A stretch of DNA of 64,000 nt, from positions 1,054,001 through 1,118,000 of the forward strand of contig NZ_CP019436.1 in the NCBI RefSeq assembly GCF_002201895.1, read 5' to 3'. Below are positions 1 to 8,560 of the stretch, one piece after another. Position 1 is the first letter of the stretch, and each line of letters begins with the position of its first letter. Both the position numbers and the translations under genes were made by a program. Below the pieces are notes generated by a model. That model saw nothing but the letters and a program-made list of their open reading frames with translations. It did no database searches and was not told where the DNA came from. Origin of the DNA: Methanopyrus sp. SNP6. Lineage in GTDB: Archaea; JAADCQ01; Methanopyri; Methanopyrales; Methanopyraceae.

Positions 1-114
1 TACGGACTGGATTTGCGGCTTGATGGTGTACTTACCTGGGTAGGCTTTGGCTTCGGCGCCGCCTACTAGGGCGACGGCCAGCGCCACGGCCAGCGCCAGA
101 AGCACACGTTTCAC
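1..114 (-). CDS. N-terminus of an exported protein (partial)
   Basis: Only the first 38 codons lie in the window; the rest is beyond base 1. A GTG start at 112-114 follows a GGGGGTGA Shine-Dalgarno site at about 122-129. The translation begins MKRVLLALAVALAVALVGG, followed by AEAKAYPGKYT: a short basic n-region, an alanine/leucine/valine-rich hydrophobic core and a small-residue region typical of a signal peptide. The protein is therefore probably secreted or surface-anchored. Nothing can be said about the mature domain. Confidence 0.6.
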   Translation of the reverse strand, partial: MKRVLLALAVALAVALVGGAEAKAYPGKYTIKPQIQSV

Positions 115-184
115 GGCGGTTTCACCCCCGCCACCGGTGTGAACGGGACGTTATATTACCTTTTTGGGAATTTCCGATATAGAC
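115..184. promoter_or_regulatory. Spacer with a weak AT-rich promoter-like stretch
   Basis: The 70 bp between the exported-protein start and the ilvC stop contain the only AT-rich run nearby, around 149-182 (ttatattacc, then tttttggg and gatatag). On the minus strand this gives a TATA-like element roughly 35-45 bp upstream of the GTG at 114, a workable distance for an archaeal promoter. Assignment rests on composition and spacing only. Confidence 0.35.
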
Positions 185-1168
185 TTAGTCCTCAAACCCC
201 ATCATCTTCCTCAATCGCTCACCTACCTTCTCTATTTCGTGGTTCTCTATCTTCTCCCGGAGACGCTTCATGACGATACGACCGGACTCGTTTTCGAGCG
301 TCCACTCGCGGGCGAATTCGCCACTCTGGATTTCCTCCAGCACCTTCCGCATCTCACCCTTGTCGATGATCCGTTTACCTCTGGTGAGCCCGCCGTATTC
401 GGCGGTGTTGGAGACGTTATCGAGCATTCCACTGAGGCCTTTCTCGTAGATCAGGTCGACGATGAGCTTCAGCTCGTGTAACGTCTCGAAGTAGGCGACC
501 TCGGGTTGGTAACCCGCTTCGACCAGGGTCTCGAACGCGTAGAGGATCATGTACAGGACTCCGCCGACGAGATCTACCTGCTCGCCGAAGAGGTCGGTCT
601 CCACCTCCTCCCGGAACGTCGTCTTGATCACGCCGGCGCGGGTGAACCCCATCGCCTTGGCCATTGCGAGGGCTAGGTCCATCGCCTCACCGGTGTAGTC
701 TTGATGTACTGCTACTAGGGCCGGAGTGCCGAACCCCTCGGTGTACAGCTTGCGTACCATATGTCCCGGCCCTTTCGGGGCCACCAGGATAACATCGACG
801 TACTCCGGAGGCTCGATGAGACCGTAGTGGATGTTGTAGGCGTGGCTGAAGCTGAGCACGTTCCCCTTCTCCATGTTGTCATGGATGTGCTCGCGGTAAA
901 CCTGCGGCTGTACCTCATCGGGTATCAGTATGTGAACCACGTCGCCTGCCTCGGCGGCTTCCGAGATCGGTAGCACTTCGAAACCGTCCTTCTTGGCTCG
1001 CTCCCAAGACGGTCCTCCCTCACGTACGCCGATGATAATGTCTATACCGGAGTCTCGGAGGTTCTTCGCTTGGGCCTTACCCTGCGACCCGTATCCGATC
1101 ACAGCAACCGTTTTGTCCTCGAGGGGTTCGAGAGAGGCGTCCTCATCGCCGTAGATCTTGGCCACCAT
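185..1168 (-). CDS. ilvC: Ketol-acid reductoisomerase
   Basis: This enzyme catalyses the second step of valine, leucine and isoleucine synthesis: Mg-dependent isomerisation and NAD(P)H reduction of 2-acetolactate or 2-aceto-2-hydroxybutyrate. The 327-residue length fits the short class I form. The Rossmann motif GYGSQGKAQ lies near residues 25-33. The C-terminal half holds the acidic metal-binding helices (region with DLFGEQ and the later ETLHELKL segment). The start is ATG at 1166-1168, 4 nt after a GGGGG Shine-Dalgarno site. It lies 9 bp downstream of rpl14e on the same strand, so the two are probably cotranscribed, an unusual ribosomal/amino-acid pairing. Family assignment is secure. Confidence 0.97.
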   Translation of the reverse strand: MVAKIYGDEDASLEPLEDKTVAVIGYGSQGKAQAKNLRDSGIDIIIGVREGGPSWERAKKDGFEVLPISEAAEAGDVVHILIPDEVQPQVYREHIHDNMEKGNVLSFSHAYNIHYGLIEPPEYVDVILVAPKGPGHMVRKLYTEGFGTPALVAVHQDYTGEAMDLALAMAKAMGFTRAGVIKTTFREEVETDLFGEQVDLVGGVLYMILYAFETLVEAGYQPEVAYFETLHELKLIVDLIYEKGLSGMLDNVSNTAEYGGLTRGKRIIDKGEMRKVLEEIQSGEFAREWTLENESGRIVMKRLREKIENHEIEKVGERLRKMMGFED

Positions 1169-1177
1169 ATGGCCCCC

Positions 1178-1462
1178 TCACGATCCACTCACTATGCCTT
1201 CCTTCATGATGTCCAGGAGGCCGGCTTCATCCAGCGCTTCCTTGACCTCCTCGTCGGACGCGCCCCGGTCGATGTCGACTTTCTCTGGTGTCGGTTCCAG
1301 GTGCTTGATGTTACAGCGGCGACGCTTGACACCTGTCACGTCCTTAGGTCCTGTGATAATCACGAAATTCTCATCAACGATGTCCACTACGACGCAGTAC
1401 CTGCCCGCCTCTCTACCCGCAGTTTTCACGCAGATCCTTCCCACCTCGATCGGCGCCGGCAC
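1178..1462 (-). CDS. rpl14e: Ribosomal protein L14e (eL14)
   Basis: An archaeal/eukaryotic-type large-subunit protein of 94 residues. The N-terminus [20 protein letters not shown] followed by a [14 protein letters not shown]-type segment is the KOW/SH3-like barrel typical of L14e. The open frame extends to 1783, but the upstream part has no family similarity. I chose GTG at 1460-1462 because GGGGTGAT lies just upstream and homologues start here. The Shine-Dalgarno site is half of the CCCCGGGG palindrome shared with the divergent gene that begins at 1489. ilvC follows after 9 bp. Confidence 0.88.
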   Translation of the reverse strand: MPAPIEVGRICVKTAGREAGRYCVVVDIVDENFVIITGPKDVTGVKRRRCNIKHLEPTPEKVDIDRGASDEEVKEALDEAGLLDIMKEGIVSGS

Positions 1463-1470
1463 GCAGATCA

Positions 1471-1480
1471 CCCCGGGGAG
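1471..1480. promoter_or_regulatory. Shared palindromic Shine-Dalgarno element
   Basis: The sequence CCCCGGGGAG lies between the GTG of rpl14e (1462, minus) and the TTG at 1489 (plus). Read on the minus strand it gives GGGGTGAT ahead of rpl14e; on the plus strand it gives GGGGAG 8 nt before the TTG. One G/C palindrome thus serves as ribosome-binding site for both divergent genes. Similar arrangements occur at 24242-24257, 29511-29528 and 50900-50912. Confidence 0.6.
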
Positions 1481-1488
1481 TTCGTCGA

Positions 1489-2991
1489 TTGGCGACAGTA
1501 GTAATGAAGATGCTGATCGCGGTCGCCTTAATCGCCGGCTTAACAATATTATCCTTGTGCGGATACGAATCGGTCGCAAAAGCTCCCACGTGGAAGGACG
1601 CAGAGCGCGCCTTGTATCACTACGGCTTATGCTTGGTACTGTCAGCGTGTTCGATTCGGCGGGTTCCAGGGTACTCGTCCGTGAACATCCTACTACATGG
1701 GTACTCCGGGACGTCTCCTTCTCCGGTTCCACTTCGGTGGTGGCTCGCATGGCAGACGGCCAAAATAGTAGGCCTCTCCACACTGCTTTCCGGGTTTCCA
1801 GCCCTGGAGGTGTTGAGATGGGTACTCTCCGGCGATCCGAGCCGATGGGTGCTCGCCGCGGCGGTACTGTTCGGGCCTGTTTTTAAGGTCCGAGTGTTCA
1901 TGAGTGTGATGTCTCAATTAGCCGTTACCATACTTGACGTCTCCGAGTATCGAGTCGACAAGAGACTCCTACAGTCCGCCTTGGTTTCTCACGGACTACG
2001 CACTGCCTCGTTGCTCCTCGTATACTTAGTCGTCGTATTGATCACGTACCCCGTTATCTCATTGTGTCTTCTTCCAATGATCATCACACTAGGCTGGATC
2101 GTCTGGTACCTACACAAGATGTCGCGTCTGCCGTGGAAGGATCACACCCAGGTGTGTCGAGTGCTCAAAAACCGTCTCAAGCCCATCTTAGTGAGTTCCC
2201 TACTACTCTGCTCCGTGACCTTCACCTTAGGCCTGACTACGGATCACTTCACTAACGTCAGTATCCGGATCTGGGAGTACGTCTCGGGAGAGCACGTCAG
2301 ACAAGTCCACACTCTCGTACCCGCGGTGCTCTTGGATCAAACCTCGCTACGGCGAATCGCAGAGACACACCGGACGGATACGTCCTTCCTAACCCTGGAC
2401 GCACTGCAGGATAGAGTGATCGTACTCATAGGCGAGGGAGGTGATCAGGCTATCGCTATAGATCCGAGAACCGGCAGATCTTTGGGATCACGGAAGTTAC
2501 CACCTGAACTTCGCGAGTCGAGCGTCGGGGCTCTAACCGAGGACCTGGAGTACGCTTATCCGTATTTCCGGGCTGGATTGCCCGTACTGTACTCCGGTAA
2601 GCTGACGATATCCGGATGGGTCGTCGCCGACGTTTGGATACCGTTCGCCGGCTATACCCTGATGATCCCCGAAATCACGTTAGAGGTTCGGAATAAGAGG
2701 TTCAAACCCACCGAAGCTCCGGCGTTTCCCGGCGTTGATTGGGGCGTCACTTGGTACCCCGCACGTTTGGACGGTCGGATTGTTCCCGTGGTGATCCCCT
2801 CGACGATCTGCTTCACTAGTTCAATCAGAGTGCCCGGAAGCCTCGTAATATCCCTGCATGGGCCTACCGCGGTTCGAGTATGGCTTCACCAGCCCTGTTT
2901 CATCGAGATCGAGCGTGGTCGTGTATACGTATTGAGACCGGAGTACTATCCGGATGGTACCTTGATGAAAGTCGAGAAAATCCGAGTGTAG
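1489..2991 (+). CDS. Polytopic membrane protein with large C-terminal exterior domain
   Basis: I do not recognise a family. The 500-residue product begins with a hydrophobic segment ([19 protein letters not shown]) and has further likely transmembrane helices near residues 85-140 and 175-205 and near residue 240. A long, mostly soluble beta-rich C-terminal half with few charges follows, probably exposed outside the cell. The TTG at 1489 has GGGGAG 8 nt upstream; ATG at 1504 or 1510 are alternatives. It diverges from rpl14e and its end precedes the helicase start by 11 bp, so the two may be cotranscribed. The middle region could carry a transport function, but no signature motif supports that. 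Confidence 0.7.
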   Translation: MATVVMKMLIAVALIAGLTILSLCGYESVAKAPTWKDAERALYHYGLCLVLSACSIRRVPGYSSVNILLHGYSGTSPSPVPLRWWLAWQTAKIVGLSTLLSGFPALEVLRWVLSGDPSRWVLAAAVLFGPVFKVRVFMSVMSQLAVTILDVSEYRVDKRLLQSALVSHGLRTASLLLVYLVVVLITYPVISLCLLPMIITLGWIVWYLHKMSRLPWKDHTQVCRVLKNRLKPILVSSLLLCSVTFTLGLTTDHFTNVSIRIWEYVSGEHVRQVHTLVPAVLLDQTSLRRIAETHRTDTSFLTLDALQDRVIVLIGEGGDQAIAIDPRTGRSLGSRKLPPELRESSVGALTEDLEYAYPYFRAGLPVLYSGKLTISGWVVADVWIPFAGYTLMIPEITLEVRNKRFKPTEAPAFPGVDWGVTWYPARLDGRIVPVVIPSTICFTSSIRVPGSLVISLHGPTAVRVWLHQPCFIEIERGRVYVLRPEYYPDGTLMKVEKIRV

Positions 2992-3002
2992 GGGAAACGA
3001 AC

Positions 3003-5459
3003 GTGATAATCGCAGTGTTCACGGAGTACAAGGGTGGAAAGCTTAGGTTCGTGTTAGCAGAGGGTGATCCGGAGGACGGTGCCGAGATATCGATCGAGGG
3101 TCACCTGGAGCTCTCCGGAAGCGGTGAACCCGTTCGGGGAGTTTTGGAAGGAGAACCAACGCCACCCGCCCGCGTGTTAAACGAGCTACGGAAAGCTGGT
3201 ATGAAAATCGCCCTCCCCGACGTTGCGAAGGTGGCCGATCGAGTTATGGGGGAGAAAACTGAGGTTAGGGAACTCTGTCGGAGATGCCTCGCGTCCGATC
3301 GAGTGACCGTGTTGAGGGACGGGTACCGGTTCGGTGAAGTCGAGGTGTGCGAGCGCTGCGCCCGTGAAATTCTGGAAGAGGAGTTGAGGTTCCGAGTACC
3401 CGGCTTTTCCCAGACTCTCCTCGAAAAGCTCGAGAGATTCTTACATGAGCTCCGTGACATAGATCGTGTCGTGGAGATGGTGGACCCGGCGTTCGATCCC
3501 GCCGAGGAAGAGGATAAGACGCGATGGGAGGTGGTGGAGGCCGAAGACGAGGAGGAACACCGTCTCCCACTGACCGAGCTCGACATCCCGGAGGAGCTGC
3601 GTCGAGTTCTCGAAAGGATTGGGTATCAGGAGCTAACCCCGGTCCAGACGAAATGCGTTGAGCGAGGACTCCTCGAAGGTCAGAATCTGCTGGTAGTCTC
3701 TCCCACGGGTTCCGGTAAGACGCTGGTGGCGGAGCTCGCCGGACTCACCGAAGTCCTCCGAGAAGGTCGTAAGATGGTTTACCTGGTGCCGCTGGTGGCC
3801 CTGGCGAACCAGAAGCACCGGGAATTCACGAAAAAGTACGGACGACCACTAGGGATAGGAGTCAGGCTACAGGTCGGCGCGGCGAGATTGAAGGAGTTTT
3901 CCGGACCCGAACGTGGTCCGTCGCCATCTAACGCCGACATCATAGTCGGCACCTACGAGGGATTCGACTTCCTCCTCCGAACTGGGACCATAGACCCTGA
4001 CGATATCGGCGTCGTAGTCATCGATGAGATACATACGCTGGCCGACGAGAGAGGTCCACGCCTTGACGGTCTCATATGCAGGCTTAAGACACTGACCGAT
4101 GCGCAGTTGTTGGGCCTCTCGGCTACCGTGGGGAACCCAGAAGAACTCGCCGAGTACTTGGATGCTAAACCGATAGTTCACAACCGCCGCCCTGTACCCC
4201 TAGAGTACCACCTCGTGATCAATCAGGATCGTCGACAGAAGTGGGATAGAATCGCCAGACTCATGGAGTCGGAATGGGAGACCGAGTATTCCACGGGGTA
4301 TAGGGGTCAGACTATCGTCTTCACGTATTCGCGCAGAAACACCCATCGATTGGCTGATTTCCTCAGCGAGAGAACGGGACTAGATGTCGCCCCTTATCAC
4401 GCGGGACTTCCCTACGACCGACGCCGCTCCATCGAACGTGCTTTCGAACGCGGTGAACTAGCCGCAGTCGTGACCACGGCAGCCCTTGGGGCCGGCGTGG
4501 ATTTCCCGGCTTCGCAGGTTATCTTTGAGAGCCTGGCTATGGGCATCGAATGGCTCACACCGCGCGAATTCCAGCAGATGGCTGGTCGTGCGGGCCGACC
4601 CGGATACCACGACCGTGGTAAGGTCGTTCTGATGGTCGAGCCGGGTCGCCGTTACCACCGTTCCCAAAGTGAGACCGAGGATAAGGTAGCCTTCACGCTC
4701 CTCGAGTCCGAACCGGAACCCGTAGAAGTCGAGTACGATGACGAGGACGAGAGAGAGCAAGTGCTCGCACACCTCGTCAGCGGAGCGGTGAAGTCTCCGG
4801 GCGAGCTCGAGCGCGTATGTGACGAATCACTGGGCTTCGCTGGGGATCCGATGCTTAGGATGAAAGAGCTTCGGGAGATGGGTTTCGTCGAAGGGTTCGA
4901 GCCTACAAATAAAGGTCGTGTCGCGGCTCGCTACTTCACGGGTCCCAAGACCGTCCACGAGCTGTCCGCCAGGGCGGGCTCGGATCCACTTAGGGCGGTC
5001 GCCTCGGTACGTCCGTTCGAGAGGTTCCAACTGTCACCGTCAGTCAAGCGTGCGGTGGAAAGGGTCACCCGCATGTCAATTCCATCGAGACTGGACGACG
5101 CTCTGAGCGTGATACACTCGGAACGGAAGGAGGTGATCGAAAGGCTTCCGCCGAAGGAGAAGCAGAGGTTGGTCTCGCTGATGAAGGAGTTGGATTGTGG
5201 ATGTAATGCCTTCCCTCACTGCGAGCACGTCAGCCAGCGCGCGTCGGAGCTCGCGCTGAAGGTGCGACTCGAAGGGAAATCCGTGTACGTCATCCCCAGG
5301 GTCCTGGAGGACAGATACGGAATAACGGCGTACCCTACCGACATCGCGGACTGGTTGGAGGAGGTCGTGCGGCTCCTGGAATGTGCCAGTGAGATAGTGG
5401 GAGAGCCGGGGATGGCGGCGGCTGCTGAGGCACTGGCCGATCCGTGGTCAGAACGGTAG
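3003..5459 (+). CDS. Ski2-like superfamily II helicase with Zn-binding N-terminal domain
   Basis: A DEAD/DEAH-type ATP-dependent nucleic-acid helicase of about 818 residues. An N-terminal domain carries two Cys pairs (CRRC near 91, CERC near 116) that probably bind zinc. The helicase core follows: motif I SPTGSGKT near 232, motif II DEIH near 341, motif III LSATVGN near 369, and motif VI QMAGRAGRPG near 525. A C-terminal region contains CGCNAFPHC and resembles archaeal Ski2-type proteins of unknown role in RNA or DNA processing. I chose GTG at 3003 because the upstream extension to 2880 overlaps the preceding gene in another frame. The end overlaps the convergent gene by 12 bp. Confidence 0.88.
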   Translation: MIIAVFTEYKGGKLRFVLAEGDPEDGAEISIEGHLELSGSGEPVRGVLEGEPTPPARVLNELRKAGMKIALPDVAKVADRVMGEKTEVRELCRRCLASDRVTVLRDGYRFGEVEVCERCAREILEEELRFRVPGFSQTLLEKLERFLHELRDIDRVVEMVDPAFDPAEEEDKTRWEVVEAEDEEEHRLPLTELDIPEELRRVLERIGYQELTPVQTKCVERGLLEGQNLLVVSPTGSGKTLVAELAGLTEVLREGRKMVYLVPLVALANQKHREFTKKYGRPLGIGVRLQVGAARLKEFSGPERGPSPSNADIIVGTYEGFDFLLRTGTIDPDDIGVVVIDEIHTLADERGPRLDGLICRLKTLTDAQLLGLSATVGNPEELAEYLDAKPIVHNRRPVPLEYHLVINQDRRQKWDRIARLMESEWETEYSTGYRGQTIVFTYSRRNTHRLADFLSERTGLDVAPYHAGLPYDRRRSIERAFERGELAAVVTTAALGAGVDFPASQVIFESLAMGIEWLTPREFQQMAGRAGRPGYHDRGKVVLMVEPGRRYHRSQSETEDKVAFTLLESEPEPVEVEYDDEDEREQVLAHLVSGAVKSPGELERVCDESLGFAGDPMLRMKELREMGFVEGFEPTNKGRVAARYFTGPKTVHELSARAGSDPLRAVASVRPFERFQLSPSVKRAVERVTRMSIPSRLDDALSVIHSERKEVIERLPPKEKQRLVSLMKELDCGCNAFPHCEHVSQRASELALKVRLEGKSVYVIPRVLEDRYGITAYPTDIADWLEEVVRLLECASEIVGEPGMAAAAEALADPWSER

Positions 5460-6725
5460 CGGTGGTGGTCCGACTCTACCCTGCTGCAGCACATTAAGCG
5501 CCCGCCTCAGTTCTTCCTGTGGCTGTACTGGACTTGGTACGGAGACACCGAGGCTACGAGCCATCAGAGCTAACTTCGACAGCCTTTGAATCAACCTGTT
5601 GAACGAGTTGACTGTATCCATCATCGAGATAATAGTCATCATCGCACCCATCACCCGAACTACAGGTTCATATCGGACAACGATACCATTAATAGTCGAA
5701 ATAATTTCAGACTTTAAGTCCTTTAGAGCTCTCTCTACGCTCTCCTTGGAAAGCCCTAAATCGGTGGCCTTCTCGGCTATAGGTCTCAAGGCGTTTATCG
5801 TACTGTCCACGATAGCTTCCGCGGTTTCCTGAACGAACTTCGTGGGATTCATAACGGCCTTGAGCCCAAGCATGGCGTCATTGATTTTGTTTACGATCTC
5901 TCGTACATCCGATAGAATCCCGAACACGTCCGGAACCATTGGTGTTAACAATGCTTCAACCCATCGCTTTATGCCACTGGACGGGCTGATGCCTAGGTAT
6001 CGAGAGATTGAGTTACAGACGTCTGATAACATCAGGACCACAGGGTTCGTTCTTATCCCGTTGAGGAACGTCGCCACCGCGCTCGCTACTTCGAGCTTCT
6101 CGTCTCGTGGGATTTGTGCACCGTATCCCACGATCTGTATGAACGAGTCGATCAGTGGTACGACGTCATCCGCGTCTACAGGTTCCGACCGCAGCTTAGC
6201 GATAAGCTTGCAGGCCTGCGTCATGTAGTTCTTGAGAGCGTCTGGCGGTACGTTCAAGTTCGCGGCTACAGGTTGCAGCATCGATTGTAACGCGAAATTC
6301 ATACCGACGGTCACTGCGGCGTCGAGGCAAACTCCAGTCCAGTACGTGAACGACGACAACTTCCCGTACGTGGTGTTGAACTCGTACGCCAGATAGTAAC
6401 GTATCGGCGCGTTATAATCCACCGCGGCAGCCAACGCCAGTGCTTCTGCTCCCAGTTGGGTGAGGTCAGCACCCACCTCCTGAGCGCTTGGACTGGGGAT
6501 CATGCAGAGAGTTGCTCCCACCGCGATGTAACCGAGTGCTTTAGGTGCCACTTGATGGAGCAAGGTTCCCGACGCTTGCAGCGTCTGCCCAGGTTGTGTC
6601 ACTCCTTCTTGCGAGGTCCCCGCCGGCTTCGCTACAGCCGTCCCTTCCGTCACCTCCGTCGCCGCTGCGGGGGTCGTGATGAGCGCCGCCAGTACCAACA
6701 ATAGGGAGATTACCGGCTCCCTCAC
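5448..6725 (-). CDS. Exported alpha-helical protein of unknown function
   Basis: Unrecognised. The 425-residue product starts with a clear signal peptide (MREPVISLLLVLAALITTPAAA, cleavage likely after AAA), followed by a Thr/Gly/Gln-rich linker. The rest is almost entirely helical, with several amphipathic or hydrophobic stretches and a proline-rich tail ending PPPLPF. It is likely a secreted or envelope-associated helical bundle. Its GTG start overlaps the stop of the upstream gene as GTGA, indicating translational coupling with the 6722-7063 gene. No domain or catalytic motif is evident. Confidence 0.7.
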   Translation of the reverse strand: MREPVISLLLVLAALITTPAAATEVTEGTAVAKPAGTSQEGVTQPGQTLQASGTLLHQVAPKALGYIAVGATLCMIPSPSAQEVGADLTQLGAEALALAAAVDYNAPIRYYLAYEFNTTYGKLSSFTYWTGVCLDAAVTVGMNFALQSMLQPVAANLNVPPDALKNYMTQACKLIAKLRSEPVDADDVVPLIDSFIQIVGYGAQIPRDEKLEVASAVATFLNGIRTNPVVLMLSDVCNSISRYLGISPSSGIKRWVEALLTPMVPDVFGILSDVREIVNKINDAMLGLKAVMNPTKFVQETAEAIVDSTINALRPIAEKATDLGLSKESVERALKDLKSEIISTINGIVVRYEPVVRVMGAMMTIISMMDTVNSFNRLIQRLSKLALMARSLGVSVPSPVQPQEELRRALNVLQQGRVGPPPLPF

Positions 6726-7063
6726 GACCCCCCACCCTCCCTAAGAATACTTAGTAGTCTACGCATGAAGTCCGCCGCCCGTTCGCCTTCGACCTTAATA
6801 CGTCCCTTCACCCGGGTGTCGAGGACCCTCTTCTCGAACTCCAGCGTGAATCCAGTGTCTTGGAACTCACCCGATGCACTGATCTCGTACCGATCCTTCT
6901 CGTCCCGCACCCTGAAACTATACGAATCACCTTCGAGTTTGGCTTCGGTTTCTAGGTTTCGGATTAAATCCAGAGCTTTCAACACTAGCTCTTCGGTTAC
7001 CTGGAAACCGAGTTCGACCACCTTCTCGGGCGTTAAGTACTTCTTCGCGAGCCTGTCGATCAA
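6722..7063 (-). CDS. Small soluble protein of unknown function, coupled to an exported protein
   Basis: Unrecognised. About 113 residues: an N-terminal helical part (LAKKYLTPEKVVELGFQVTEE), a central beta-rich part with alternating charged residues, and a C-terminal helix ending REGGGS. There is no signal peptide. Two TTG starts are possible, 7072 and 7063; I prefer 7063 because GGGGGT then lies 8 nt upstream, whereas it abuts the 7072 codon. The stop overlaps the next gene as GTGA, so the pair probably functions together. The beta-meander could be a lipid- or partner-binding module, but that is speculation. Confidence 0.65.
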   Translation of the reverse strand: MIDRLAKKYLTPEKVVELGFQVTEELVLKALDLIRNLETEAKLEGDSYSFRVRDEKDRYEISASGEFQDTGFTLEFEKRVLDTRVKGRIKVEGERAADFMRRLLSILREGGGS

Positions 7064-7107
7064 GTGTCGCAACCCCCACGTAACGAAGTCGTCGGTGGTC
7101 GCCGATA

Positions 7108-7974
7108 ATGTCCGACGCCCAATACAGGTTGATCCCAGTTAAAAGCCGTTACTGGAAGGTGGGATCAGGAACCGTCGGGAACGCGTTGGAAGCGTTACGT
7201 GGGATCGAACTTAAGGACGGGGACGTCCTGCTATTGTCGGAGAAGGCTGTGGCCGTCGCCGAGGGTGAGCTCATTGACGAGCGCGGGTACGAACCGGGCG
7301 TACTGGCACGATTCTTGGTAGTACTCTGGATGAGGATATTTTGGGGTAGGATCCTAGGACCCTTGTTAGGCCCTCTCATGGATCCTCCGATGCGTACGGA
7401 AACGATCGAGAACTTGCGTAACTATCCGTTGAAGGACGGATCCCGGCACAAGCAAATGATCCTAGAGGAGTTCGGTCTGCTGCATGCTTTGGAACCTGCG
7501 TCCGAGGCGGGTTGTGATGTCGGGAACGTGCCTGGGTACTACGCGGCCCCGGTCCCCAAGTCCGCGGATCGAGTGGCGAGGGAACTCCGCGAGGAACTCC
7601 GCCGTCGTCGGGACGTCGACGTGTCAGTTGTCGTCGGCGATACGGACAAAACGTATGAAATTCTCGGAATACTGTTCACCACGGTGGCGAGGGCTCATCC
7701 AGACATCGTTGCGGGTACCGGGGTAATCGGTTTTCTAGTGGGTAGGTTACTGGCCAAGACTGTTGGCCCGACCCCCATCGCTATAGCAGGGAATGTTTCG
7801 GTGCGGGAGGCCATCAAGTTACTGGACATGGCCGAAGACGTGCGGACGAAGGGGGCGGGCAGGACGGTCTATGACGCTTTGGAAGAAGTGGGCGATCCCG
7901 AATCGCTGGATGAAGAGTTCCTGAACGGATTCGATCACGTCCCGATAGTGATAGCTCGGCCCATCACCCCGTAA
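7108..7974 (+). CDS. CofE-like (F420-0 gamma-glutamyl ligase family) protein
   Basis: A 288-residue protein resembling the F420-0:gamma-L-glutamyl ligase family (COG1478-like). Supporting features are the N-terminal LKDGDVLLLSEKAVAVAEG segment, a mid-protein GDTDKTYEI stretch where CofE has its SDT motif, and GTGVIG further on. The canonical CofE motif around the GTP-binding site is not fully conserved, and a hydrophobic stretch near 70-95 (FLVVLWMRIFWGRILGPLLG) is unusual. I would not call it authentic cofE. It might add glutamate to another cofactor. It diverges from the 6722-7063 gene and overlaps the end of tbp by 11 bp. Confidence 0.62.
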   Translation: MSDAQYRLIPVKSRYWKVGSGTVGNALEALRGIELKDGDVLLLSEKAVAVAEGELIDERGYEPGVLARFLVVLWMRIFWGRILGPLLGPLMDPPMRTETIENLRNYPLKDGSRHKQMILEEFGLLHALEPASEAGCDVGNVPGYYAAPVPKSADRVARELREELRRRRDVDVSVVVGDTDKTYEILGILFTTVARAHPDIVAGTGVIGFLVGRLLAKTVGPTPIAIAGNVSVREAIKLLDMAEDVRTKGAGRTVYDALEEVGDPESLDEEFLNGFDHVPIVIARPITP

Positions 7975-8560
7975 GTTTCAGCCCGTACTTCTCGATCTTC
8001 TCTGCGATCTTCTTCACGGCCTTCTCAGGTTCCTCTTCGGTCTTAGCCCCCGTACATACGGCCTTACCGGAGTAGAACAGGAGCATCGCCACCGTGGGTT
8101 CCTTCAGTCTCAGCACCAGCCCTGGGAACTGCTCCGGTTCGTACTCTATCCCTTCGACGTCCTCGTCTCCCACCAAGACTTCCGCGATCGTGTCCAGGTC
8201 CAGTGGTACGTGGAAATCGATCGACGCTACTATGTTCTGGATCTCCACTTCGGGTTCTCCGTGGAACTTCACCCCGCACTTCTTCTCCAGGTCTTCCCTA
8301 ACCCTCTCGACGCTTTTGTAAATCTGCTCCCTATTCTTAGCACCAGTGCACACCATTTTCCCGGATCTGAAGATCAATACCACGGTACCGATGTCTTCGA
8401 GCCTGTACACGAGTCCCGGAAACTGTTCCGGTTCGTACTCCCCATGTAATATCACGGAGCACTCGTCCAAGTTCACTTCTCCTTTGAGGTCGACGGATGC
8501 TACGATGTTCTGGATCTCCACTTCTGGCTCTGGTACACCCTCCTCACGCCTTTCCGCCAC
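7964..8560 (-). CDS. tbp: TATA-box-binding protein
   Basis: The archaeal general transcription factor that binds the TATA box and recruits TFB. It has the two imperfect direct repeats of the saddle fold: residues about 11-100 (VEIQNIVASVDL, EYEPEQFPGLVYRL, GKMVCTGAK) and 101-190 (the same signatures repeated). The length of 198 residues is normal. The GTG start at 8558-8560 lies 61 bp inside the end of the upstream AnmK-like gene, so translation is probably coupled. Its partner TFB is encoded at 22459-23382. There is no acidic C-terminal tail. Confidence 0.96.
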   Translation of the reverse strand: MAERREEGVPEPEVEIQNIVASVDLKGEVNLDECSVILHGEYEPEQFPGLVYRLEDIGTVVLIFRSGKMVCTGAKNREQIYKSVERVREDLEKKCGVKFHGEPEVEIQNIVASIDFHVPLDLDTIAEVLVGDEDVEGIEYEPEQFPGLVLRLKEPTVAMLLFYSGKAVCTGAKTEEEPEKAVKKIAEKIEKYGLKLTG

